From an uncultured beta proteobacterium (lineage in GTDB: Bacteria > Pseudomonadota > Gammaproteobacteria > Burkholderiales > Burkholderiaceae): a stretch of 6,014 bases of DNA. The translations under genes and the position numbers were made by a program. The first letter of the stretch is position 1. Every line of letters starts with the position of its first letter. Under the pieces are notes generated by a model that was not told the DNA's origin, did not search any database, and worked only from the letters and a program-made list of their open reading frames with translations. Location of the stretch: NCBI GenBank assembly GCA_903835865.1, contig CAILON010000048.1:1-6014 (forward strand). The letters run 5' to 3'. Positions 1 through 6,014 of this stretch are shown piece after piece.

Positions 1-2653
1 TCGTGAGTGGGTGAATATAGCTCTCATACAAAACCCCCAAGAGAATGTAGATCACGCCTAGTGCACTCAGGATCAAAATCACTTGACCAGATTGATTATT
101 TTTAAACACTGCAGCATCTCCGCCATAACTGGTGATGATAGATGGTGGTAGAGCAATTTCCTTGGTGTACTCTTCAATTTTCTTAGTGGCATCACCAAGG
201 AAAACATCGGGTGCTAAGTTGAAGGACAGCGTGACTGCTGGTATTTGCCCCTGATGGTTAACCGCAGTAGGTCCAATTGTTCTGGTGAATGTCGCAACAC
301 TGGAAAGGGGAATTAATTTATCCGTAGCACGTCCACGTACAAATATCTTATTCAGATCCGTTTCATATTGGCGATCTTCATCGGCAGCTTCTAATATGAC
401 GTAATAGGTATTTACTGGGGTGTAAATAGTGGAAACCTGTTTTTCACCATAGGATGAATACAGGGCAGAACGAATATCTGCGATGGTGACGCCTGCGCTT
501 GCGGCTTTTTCGCGATCGATATTGATTTTGACGTTAAGGCCCTTGAGTTGTGAGTCACTTGTTACGTCTCTAAACATAGGATCAACGCGCAACTTTTGCA
601 TTAACTTGTCGGCCCATTCATTTACGCCTTCAAAACCAACGCTTTGCAGGGTAAATTGATAACGACTCTTACTGCTACGTCCGCCAAGCTGCAAGTTCTG
701 AACAGGACGCATATACACCTGCAGACCAGGAATTTCTTTGAACTTTTGGCGCAAGCCTTCCATGATCTTAGCCATTTTGGCGCGATCACTTTTTGGTTTC
801 AAAATAATGAAAATACGCCCTGTATTTTTTCCGGAACTTGCGCCGCCACCTACAACGGAAATAGAACTTTCAACATTGGGATCCTTGCTGACAATTTCGG
901 CGGCCTGATCTTGTAGTTTGAGCATTGCAGTAAACGAAATATCTTCAGATGCTTCGGTAGTAGCTTGTATTTGCCCAATATCTTCTTCTGGGAAGAAGCC
1001 CTTAGGGCTGTTCATAAATAAGATCACCGTAATGGCAAAGGTCGAGATAGCTGCCCAGAGGACGATCTTTCTGTGGCATAGCGCTAAATCCAAGTAATGA
1101 ACATAGGTCTTTAGCATCCAATCGAAGAATCGATCAAATTGTTTGTTGATAGCAAATTCCTTAGCATGCACTCCAGGCTTTGGAAGGAATCGGCTGCATA
1201 ACATCGGTACAACTGTTAAAGAAACAATTGCTGATACAAAAATGGATAAAGAAACAACTACAGCAAACTCTCTAAATAACAGACCAATAGGACCGGCCAT
1301 AAAGAAAAGGGGGATGAATACAGCGATCAAAGAGATAGATATAGAAATGATCGTGAAGCCAACCTCTTTGCTACCTTTAAGTGAGGCTCTGAGCGGATCC
1401 ATGCCATCTTCGATATGACGCATGATATTTTCAAGAACCACAATGGCATCATCGACCACCAATCCGACTGCGAGCGTAATGCCGAGAAGCGAAATGTTAT
1501 CCAGGCTGTAACCTAAGAAATACAGCAAGAAGAATGCGCCAATCAAAGAAATTGGCAGGCTAATGGAGGGTATTAAGGTTGCAGAAGCATGTTTTAGGAA
1601 TAAGAAGATGACCAGCACCACCAGCACTACAGTAAGGGCAAGGGTGATGTTAACGTCATGAATCGCCTCAATGATTGATAAGGATCGATCGTTTAACAGC
1701 TGCAGCTTGATGGATTCAGGCATCTGTTTTTGTAATTCAGGTATTAATGCCTTGATGGATTTGACGACCTCCACTGTATTGGCATTTGGCTGGCGCAAAA
1801 CTGCAATAGCAATGGACCGCTCACCGTTGGCACTGGCAAAGCTTTTCACATCCTCATAACTCTCCATCACCTCAGCGACATCTTTGAGGTAAATAGGAAG
1901 ACCATTTTTTTGGCTAATGATCAGATTGCCAAACTCTTCAGGCCTTACGAGCTGAGGATTGGCATAGATCGTGATGGATTGACGAGGACCATCGAGTACG
2001 CCAACAGGACTATTGGAATTCGCTTTATTGACTGCAGTCGCAACATCATCCATCGTGAGATTGCGATTACCTAATGCATCAGGATGAACTCGAATACGAA
2101 CTGCATAACGTTTTGCGCCATAGACTAAAACCTGAGCAACACCGCTAATGGTTGACAGATTTGGCGAGAGTAAGTTTTCCGCATAAGCATTTAAGTCAGA
2201 CAAGCTTACTGAGGGGGAATTCATACGCACTACTAAGACTGGTGTATCAGCAGGATTTACCTTGCGATAGGACGGCGGAACAGTCATTTCAATAGGGAGA
2301 CGTCTTTGAGCTCTTAGCAGAGCGGCTTGAACATCTACTGCAGCCTTATCAATATCGCGATTGTTATTAAATTCCAAGGTAATGCTGGTGCTACCCAAGG
2401 AGTTGACCGAGCTAATGACGGTAATGCCGTCAATCGTTGAAAATTCTTTTTCTAGTGGCAAGGCAACAGCAGACGCCATATTTTCTGGAGAGGCGCCGGG
2501 TAATGAGGCGCTGACCGAAATAATAGGGGTGTTAAAGCTTGGTAAAGCAGCTACAGGAATGTTGAAGTAGGCAACTGTTCCGGCAACAACGGTTGCTATT
2601 GAAAGCAAGACCGTCATTACGGGGCGCCGAATACATAATTCGGAAAGCGTCAT
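1..2653 (-). CDS. RND multidrug efflux permease, MdtB/MdtC-like (partial, C-terminus outside window)
   Basis: Inner-membrane, proton-driven drug exporter that works with a periplasmic adaptor and an outer-membrane channel. The frame is open from the ATG at 2653 to the left edge, giving 884 of the roughly 1030 residues usual in the family. The N-terminus (CIRRPVMTVLL, then SVSASLPGASPENMASAVA) is typical of MdtB/MdtC-type RND pumps. Visible membrane segments lie near residues 10-28, 336-353, 360-379, 389-410, 433-452, 463-482, 529-548 and 856-875, with two large periplasmic loops between TM1-TM2 and TM7-TM8. TM4 carries GLVVDDAIVVLENI with D401-D402, matching the AcrB proton-relay pair D407-D408. 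After TM7 comes SPKGFFPEED, and the visible part ends at LLGVLYESYIHPLT after TM8, so TM9-TM12 and the TM10 lysine are not seen. The start overlaps the adaptor stop in ATGA, which implies translational coupling; only a weak purine run precedes it. The exact subfamily (MdtB or MdtC) and the substrates cannot be told from sequence. Confidence 0.95.
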   Translation of the reverse strand, partial: MTLSELCIRRPVMTVLLSIATVVAGTVAYFNIPVAALPSFNTPIISVSASLPGASPENMASAVALPLEKEFSTIDGITVISSVNSLGSTSITLEFNNNRDIDKAAVDVQAALLRAQRRLPIEMTVPPSYRKVNPADTPVLVVRMNSPSVSLSDLNAYAENLLSPNLSTISGVAQVLVYGAKRYAVRIRVHPDALGNRNLTMDDVATAVNKANSNSPVGVLDGPRQSITIYANPQLVRPEEFGNLIISQKNGLPIYLKDVAEVMESYEDVKSFASANGERSIAIAVLRQPNANTVEVVKSIKALIPELQKQMPESIKLQLLNDRSLSIIEAIHDVNITLALTVVLVVLVIFLFLKHASATLIPSISLPISLIGAFFLLYFLGYSLDNISLLGITLAVGLVVDDAIVVLENIMRHIEDGMDPLRASLKGSKEVGFTIISISISLIAVFIPLFFMAGPIGLLFREFAVVVSLSIFVSAIVSLTVVPMLCSRFLPKPGVHAKEFAINKQFDRFFDWMLKTYVHYLDLALCHRKIVLWAAISTFAITVILFMNSPKGFFPEEDIGQIQATTEASEDISFTAMLKLQDQAAEIVSKDPNVESSISVVGGGASSGKNTGRIFIILKPKSDRAKMAKIMEGLRQKFKEIPGLQVYMRPVQNLQLGGRSSKSRYQFTLQSVGFEGVNEWADKLMQKLRVDPMFRDVTSDSQLKGLNVKINIDREKAASAGVTIADIRSALYSSYGEKQVSTIYTPVNTYYVILEAADEDRQYETDLNKIFVRGRATDKLIPLSSVATFTRTIGPTAVNHQGQIPAVTLSFNLAPDVFLGDATKKIEEYTKEIALPPSIITSYGGDAAVFKNNQSGQVILILSALGVIYILLGVLYESYIHPLT

Positions 2654-3936
2654 TTTTTCTCTGTCACAGGTGTGTTTTTAGGGGCAGCTTCAGGTTTCGC
2701 TTCACGTACCTTGCTTCCAGGGCGTAAGTTTTGCTTGCCTTCAACAACAACCTTATCGCCTGCTTCAATACCAGTGATGACGGTAGAGCCTTGGTATTCA
2801 TAAATCATCTTCACAGGCTTAGAAACGGCTTTGCCATCCTTATCAACCGTATACACAATCCGACCCCTTGGATTCATCACGATTGCTTGAGATGGCACGG
2901 AAAGTGCATCTTTCAAAGTATTTGCAACCAATGAAACACGGGCGAACTGACCTGGTAGCAATGTCATTGCGTCATTTGGAATTTGCGCTTTTACGCGGAC
3001 GGCTGCAATGGATGGATCAACCTGGTTATCAATTACCAGAACTTTGCCTTCGTAGGTATTTTTACCAGAGTCACCCACAGTTACTTTGACTGTTAATGGC
3101 TCTCCATCCAACTGATTCTCAAGCAAAATTGGAATATCTTTTTCCGGAATTACAAATTGCACATTAATTGGATTGAGTTGGGTAATGGTGACCATGGCGC
3201 CAACGCTAGAGGTTGCAGTGGAGCTGGTTGCTGTTGTCACTACATTACTAGCTTGTACTAATGAACCTGGGAAAACGTTCACAATACCTGCGCGTCCGTC
3301 AATCGGAGAGCGAATGGAATCATAAGAGAGTTGTACTTCAGCCGAGCGGGCTGCCGCTTGCGCTGACTTGGCGTTAGCCAGTGAGGTCTCTAAGCCTGCT
3401 TTAGAGATGAAGTTTTTAGTAACCAATTCTTTGGCACGTAGATATTGCTTCTGTGCGTCTTCTGCTAATGCTTTGAGCCGCTCGTAATTGGCTGTGTCAT
3501 TTCGATTGTCTAGGGTGAAGAGCAAATCCCCAGCCTTTACTTCTTGCCCATCTTTTACATGAATCTTAGCAACTGTATTGGTCACCATGGGCCTGATATC
3601 AACAATGCCATTAGAAACTATGGTGCCCGTTGCTTCAATAATAAGGGGTATATCTTTTTTATCAATTACGATCGTAGTAACAGTTGTGGGCCCGCCCGCC
3701 TTATCAGACGCTGGAAAAAAATAATCGTAAGTTTTGGATCCCGCATATAAAACAATCAGCGCGATCAGGATTCGCCATTTGAACTTCAAGACAAACGATT
3801 TCACGGACGCAAAAGTAATAAGCGGTATGCGAGGTGATAATTTTTGCCAAAGGGCGCACAGGCGAGATTTGGCAAAGCCAAATAGTTGCGCAACTTTGGA
3901 AGGTAATTTATTCAGCGTAGATTCTATTTTTGACAC
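2650..3936 (-). CDS. RND efflux periplasmic adaptor (membrane fusion protein, HlyD/MdtA family)
   Basis: Periplasmic linker that joins the downstream RND permease to an outer-membrane channel. The 428 residues read as: a basic cytoplasmic N-terminus (1-52); one membrane segment (about 54-69); first lipoyl half (about 112-142, with VKDGQEVKAGDLLFTLD); a helical hairpin (about 144-203, rich in Ala, Lys and Glu); second lipoyl half (about 204-232, with RSPIDGRAG); beta-barrel (about 248-338, including TQLNPINVQFVIPEKDI and LLPGQFARV); membrane-proximal domain (about 345-410); and a charged tail rich in Pro and Lys. There is no lipobox cysteine, so it is anchored by the membrane helix. The start is a GTG with GAG a few bases upstream; the next in-frame upstream codon of note is a stop at 3967-3969 and no ATG lies between. 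The next internal ATG (Met117) would remove the anchor. The closest family member I recognise is E. coli MdtA, but the N-terminal tail is much longer and there is a Thr/Ser/Ala insertion near 234-248. It probably heads a transcript with the permease. Confidence 0.93.
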   Translation of the reverse strand: MSKIESTLNKLPSKVAQLFGFAKSRLCALWQKLSPRIPLITFASVKSFVLKFKWRILIALIVLYAGSKTYDYFFPASDKAGGPTTVTTIVIDKKDIPLIIEATGTIVSNGIVDIRPMVTNTVAKIHVKDGQEVKAGDLLFTLDNRNDTANYERLKALAEDAQKQYLRAKELVTKNFISKAGLETSLANAKSAQAAARSAEVQLSYDSIRSPIDGRAGIVNVFPGSLVQASNVVTTATSSTATSSVGAMVTITQLNPINVQFVIPEKDIPILLENQLDGEPLTVKVTVGDSGKNTYEGKVLVIDNQVDPSIAAVRVKAQIPNDAMTLLPGQFARVSLVANTLKDALSVPSQAIVMNPRGRIVYTVDKDGKAVSKPVKMIYEYQGSTVITGIEAGDKVVVEGKQNLRPGSKVREAKPEAAPKNTPVTEKK

Positions 3937-3963
3937 GGTCTCGTTTTTTCTTGGTTTTTTAGG

Positions 3964-3992
3964 ATTCTAATGGGGTTTTTGGTCGCTGTTGT
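3964..3992 (-). promoter_or_regulatory. Candidate sigma70-type promoter for the efflux operon
   Basis: On the minus strand a TAGAAT hexamer (3964-3969, five of six matches to TATAAT) lies about 27 bases upstream of the adaptor GTG. With a 17-base spacer, the matching -35 position reads ACAACA (3987-3992), only three of six matches to TTGACA. The placement would give a leader of about 20-25 bases. A weak -35 can suit an activator-dependent promoter, but this is inference and the match may be chance. Confidence 0.3.
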
Positions 3993-4001
3993 GCCTAGGC
4001 A
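3992..4001. repeat. 10-base perfect palindrome TGCCTAGGCA next to the candidate promoter
   Basis: The ten bases are their own reverse complement, and the symmetry does not extend outward. The palindrome touches the -35 position of the candidate efflux promoter, so an operator half or core is possible. It is short enough to occur by chance, and no regulator gene is visible to pair with it. Confidence 0.25.
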
Positions 4002-4018
4002 TTCTCTCATAGGAGGCT

Positions 4019-4049
4019 AAAAAATGACGGCTGCCCCCATAAATCCGCC
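4019..4049 (-). terminator. Weak terminator-like hairpin just after rnhA
   Basis: Immediately after the rnhA stop, minus-strand GGCGG (4045-4049) can pair with CCGTC (4026-4030) through five pairs including one G-U. The loop is about 14 bases and A plus six T follows (T run at 4019-4024). The position fits an intrinsic terminator separating rnhA from the efflux genes, but the stem is short and the loop long, so termination would be inefficient at best. Confidence 0.2.
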
Positions 4050-4514
4050 CTAGGTCAAAAAGTCCTCAACCCCTTTATTTGCAAGCTGATCAGCCAGCTC
4101 ATTCCCGGGGTGTCCATTATGTCCACGCACCCAATGCCAGGAAATATCATGATCTGGGAGCAAAGCATCTAATTCCTGCCATAAATCGGAATTTTTGACG
4201 GGATCCTTGCTGGCAGTCTTCCACCCCCGTTTTTTCCAACCTTCCAGCCATTCTGTTACTCCTTTTTGGACGTATTGAGAGTCAGTCCAGAGTTCTACGG
4301 AGCTTCGCTGCTTGAGGGCACGTAAGGCAAAAATAACGGCGCTGATTTCCATACGGTTATTGGTGGTGTGCTTTTCACCACCATGCAGGTGTTTTTCATG
4401 CTTACCGGAACGTAATACAGCACCCCAGCCACCTGGACCAGGGTTACCTTTACAGGCACCATCCGTGTAAATGACGATATGGTGTGGCGGAATTGAGTGA
4501 CTGGTGTGTGACAT
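4050..4514 (-). CDS. rnhA: Ribonuclease HI
   Basis: Cytoplasmic endonuclease that cuts the RNA strand of RNA:DNA hybrids, acting on R-loops and on RNA primers. The 154 residues match the usual bacterial length of about 155. The full catalytic set is visible by alignment to the E. coli enzyme: D18 ([16 protein letters not shown]), E56 (TTNNRMEI), D78 (WTDSQYV), H132 ([10 protein letters not shown]) and D142 (LADQLA). The basic handle region is present as [20 protein letters not shown] (residues 93-112). The N-terminus is about eight residues longer than in E. coli and rich in Ser and His ([11 protein letters not shown]), while the C-terminal tail after D142 is shorter; neither touches the active site. 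It starts 4 bases after the stop of the methyltransferase gene and has no clear Shine-Dalgarno of its own, which suggests a shared transcript and translational coupling. In many relatives dnaQ lies next to rnhA; here the next gene is the efflux adaptor. Confidence 0.98.
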   Translation of the reverse strand: MSHTSHSIPPHHIVIYTDGACKGNPGPGGWGAVLRSGKHEKHLHGGEKHTTNNRMEISAVIFALRALKQRSSVELWTDSQYVQKGVTEWLEGWKKRGWKTASKDPVKNSDLWQELDALLPDHDISWHWVRGHNGHPGNELADQLANKGVEDFLT

Positions 4515-4518
4515 AGCT

Positions 4519-5322
4519 TTACTGTAATGGGTCTCTATTCAGATTGCCACGTTCAGCAGCGGGACTTAAGGGTGCAATTGAGGGGATAAGACTGGTTTGC
4601 ACTTGGCCTACCAAGCGAATGCCCTGATGGCGCTTAATCGCCGAAACAATGAATACTGCACCAAATATGGGCCACCATCGATTGCCCATAGGCTCTAAAA
4701 AATCCATTCTAGCAATGCCTTGACCTTGCAGGGGTAGCTTATAGCACCCAAAATGACCCCGATCGAGGGAAAAATTCAGTAATTGCAACCAGTCCTTGAT
4801 ACGTATTAGTCCAATAAATTGGCCATCCCTGGGAAGATATGGGCTTCCTATTAGCCTACTGATGTATTGACGCATCCCCCAAAGGCTTGCTGGATTAAAT
4901 CCGGAAATGACAAGCCGTCCCTCAGGTCGAAGTACTCGATCAACTTCACGCAATATTTGATGTGGGTCTGTGGCAAATTCCAAAACATGCGGTAGAACAA
5001 TTAAATCAATACTTTCACTTGCAAAAGGAAGTTCTGCCGTATCGCCTTTGATGTAATGCCAGACTGAGTTAGGCTGGGCATCAATATTGTCATTGGCATG
5101 CACCAGTAAAGCATGTAATGGCATCCGGTTTTCTCGCAAAGTGTTGATTTGCGGAAGCCCTATTTGCAGGGCATGAAATCCAAAGACGTCATCTACGATG
5201 TGATCAAAGCAGGTTTGCTCCCAATTAAGCACATATTGGCCTGGAGGGGATTGCAGCCATTCCTCCCAAGAGCTCCATGGGGGTGCAGGGGACTGCATAG
5301 GAATGGGTGGGGTTGGTATCAT
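4519..5322 (-). CDS. Class I SAM-dependent methyltransferase-like protein, YafS-type
   Basis: Predicted soluble methyltransferase of the Methyltransf_11 type; the substrate is unknown. The 267 residues show the later half of the fold clearly: [20 protein letters not shown] (93-112), then [20 protein letters not shown] (116-135), then [15 protein letters not shown] (137-151). The phrases FGFHALQIG and [11 protein letters not shown] closely resemble E. coli YafS, as does the position between gloB and rnhA. The expected glycine-rich SAM motif (LDLGCGxG) is not present; its place is taken by LQIGLPQ (52-58), apparently a trait of this family, so activity is uncertain. A tail of about 40 residues after the core has no recognisable motif. 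The ATG at 5322 gives the longest reading; Met9 (5298) is an alternative because the first residues (IPTPPIP) look unconserved and neither start has a clear Shine-Dalgarno. It is divergent from gloB and co-directional with rnhA. Confidence 0.9.
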   Translation of the reverse strand: MIPTPPIPMQSPAPPWSSWEEWLQSPPGQYVLNWEQTCFDHIVDDVFGFHALQIGLPQINTLRENRMPLHALLVHANDNIDAQPNSVWHYIKGDTAELPFASESIDLIVLPHVLEFATDPHQILREVDRVLRPEGRLVISGFNPASLWGMRQYISRLIGSPYLPRDGQFIGLIRIKDWLQLLNFSLDRGHFGCYKLPLQGQGIARMDFLEPMGNRWWPIFGAVFIVSAIKRHQGIRLVGQVQTSLIPSIAPLSPAAERGNLNRDPLQ

Positions 5323-5328
5323 CGGTCT
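5323..5328. other. Six-base divergent junction between methyltransferase and gloB start codons
   Basis: The outward-facing ATG codons at 5320-5322 (minus) and 5329-5331 (plus) are separated by six bases. Neither gene has a clear Shine-Dalgarno: upstream of gloB only a G-rich run (GGGTGGGG, about 5305-5312) is seen, too far for ideal spacing. Each promoter must therefore lie within the other gene, and the two 5' ends of the transcripts would overlap unless they are leaderless. I could not find a convincing -35/-10 pair in either direction. Confidence 0.7.
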
Positions 5329-6014
5329 ATGGATAAGAATACTTTATTGCAAGTTTGGCCTATTCCCGCATTTGATGACAATTACATCTGGTGTATTCAT
5401 GACGGGAGCTCAGCACTTGTGGTTGATCCAGGTGACGCGTCTCCAGTTTTACACTATCTGGAGCAGCAAAAATTAACCCTATCTGGCATTTTAATTACCC
5501 ACCACCATGCGGATCATACCGGTGGAATAATGGATTTATTGCGCAGCGTGGGATCTACGATCCCTGTATATGGCCCAGCTCATCATGAAATTCCAGGGCG
5601 AACTCACGTGGCGATGGAAGGTGACCAGATTGAAATTGCTGTGCCGCGCATCAGTCTGAAGGTCTTTGAAGTCCCTGGTCATACTTTGAGCCACATAGCC
5701 TACTTCGCTAACATGCAAGCCAATGTGTTGGAGCCCATGCTCTTTTGTGGCGATACCTTATTTGCCTCAGGATGTGGACGACTGTTTGAGGGAAGCCCAA
5801 CCCAAATGAGCCAGTCTCTAGCGAAATTTGCAGCCCTTCCTAAAAACACATTGGTGTATTGCACTCATGAGTACACCTTATCGAATATTCGCTTTGCATT
5901 AGCAGTGGAGCCTAACAACACCAATCTGATTTCCTGGTCAGAAAAAGCGCAAGCTCTACGCACTCAAAATCTTCCCACCCTACTAACAACGATTGGTCAG
6001 GAATTACAGGTAAA
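5329..6014 (+). CDS. gloB: Hydroxyacylglutathione hydrolase (glyoxalase II), partial at C-terminus
   Basis: Metallo-beta-lactamase-fold thioesterase that hydrolyses S-D-lactoylglutathione to D-lactate and glutathione, the second step of methylglyoxal detoxification in the cytoplasm. 228 residues are visible of the usual 250-265, and the frame runs off the right edge. The N-terminal signature IPAFDDNYIW is present. Metal ligands are complete in the visible part: H58, H60, D62 and H63 in THHHADH, H118 in PGHT, D142 in CGDTLF, and H180 in CTHEYT. The family loop GCGRLFEGSP (148-157), specific to glyoxalase II compared with other metallohydrolases, is intact. Missing is the end of the C-terminal helical domain that helps bind glutathione. 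The ATG at 5329 puts nine residues before IPAF, normal for the family; the frame upstream is open but has no nearby ATG. Divergent from the YafS-like gene, as in other proteobacteria. Confidence 0.96.
   Translation, partial: MDKNTLLQVWPIPAFDDNYIWCIHDGSSALVVDPGDASPVLHYLEQQKLTLSGILITHHHADHTGGIMDLLRSVGSTIPVYGPAHHEIPGRTHVAMEGDQIEIAVPRISLKVFEVPGHTLSHIAYFANMQANVLEPMLFCGDTLFASGCGRLFEGSPTQMSQSLAKFAALPKNTLVYCTHEYTLSNIRFALAVEPNNTNLISWSEKAQALRTQNLPTLLTTIGQELQV

Noticed and set aside
1..30. Possible truncated permease
   Set aside because: The frame is still open at position 1 and ends in a normal TM8 region, so the missing C-terminus is a window-edge effect, not gene decay.
644..2570. Several plus-strand open frames of 60-90 codons
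   Set aside because: They lie antisense to the RND permease, whose frame is continuous and matches the family throughout; their translations resemble no known protein.
3937..3960. T-rich plus-strand run as a terminator
   Set aside because: No stable hairpin precedes it in the plus direction and no plus-strand gene ends here; on the minus strand it is simply the A-rich leader of the adaptor gene.
2731..3970. Plus-strand open frames of 67-78 codons
   Set aside because: They are antisense to the adaptor gene, which has clear domain structure; no supporting Shine-Dalgarno or protein similarity was seen.
5536..5718. Minus-strand 60-codon open frame
   Set aside because: It lies antisense inside gloB, in a region coding for conserved metal-ligand motifs; treated as a shadow frame.
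1..6014. tRNA, rRNA, CRISPR arrays, insertion sequences, attachment sites
   Set aside because: Looked for by eye; no regularly spaced repeats, terminal inverted repeats, transposase-like frames or tRNA-like cloverleaf were found, and coding genes account for nearly all bases.

Overview
The window looks like chromosomal DNA of a betaproteobacterium. The moderate-to-low G+C and the character of the proteins suggest Burkholderiales, with freshwater Polynucleobacter-like lineages as the best guess. This rests on recognising protein families by eye, not on a database search. Nothing points to a phage, plasmid, insertion sequence or CRISPR locus. The window is almost fully coding.

Left part (1-3936, minus strand): a two-gene tripartite efflux unit of the MdtABC type. 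An inner-membrane-anchored periplasmic adaptor (2650-3936, GTG start) is followed, through a 4-base ATGA stop/start overlap, by a large RND permease (1-2653). The permease runs off the left edge with 884 residues visible, including the Asp-Asp proton-relay pair in TM4. No outer-membrane channel or regulator is visible; if linked, they or a second permease would lie to the left.

Middle (3937-4049): a 113-base spacer, the only sizeable non-coding stretch. It holds a weak minus-strand promoter candidate, a 10-base palindrome, a weak terminator-like hairpin after rnhA, and on the plus strand a strong Shine-Dalgarno followed by a 9-codon mini-ORF.

Right part (4050-6014): a housekeeping block matching the gloB / yafS / rnhA neighbourhood of proteobacteria. 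RNase HI (rnhA) and a YafS-like class I methyltransferase form a minus-strand pair 4 bases apart. gloB (glyoxalase II) diverges on the plus strand, with its start codon only 6 bases from that of the methyltransferase, and is cut by the right edge. rnhA removes RNA from RNA:DNA hybrids and GloB completes methylglyoxal detoxification. The efflux genes follow rnhA on the same strand but are probably a separate transcription unit.

I see no convincing novel system. The points most worth a second look are the very tight divergent start-codon junction, the long cytoplasmic N-terminus of the adaptor, a Ser/Thr/Ala repeat insertion in it, and the mini-ORF in the spacer.
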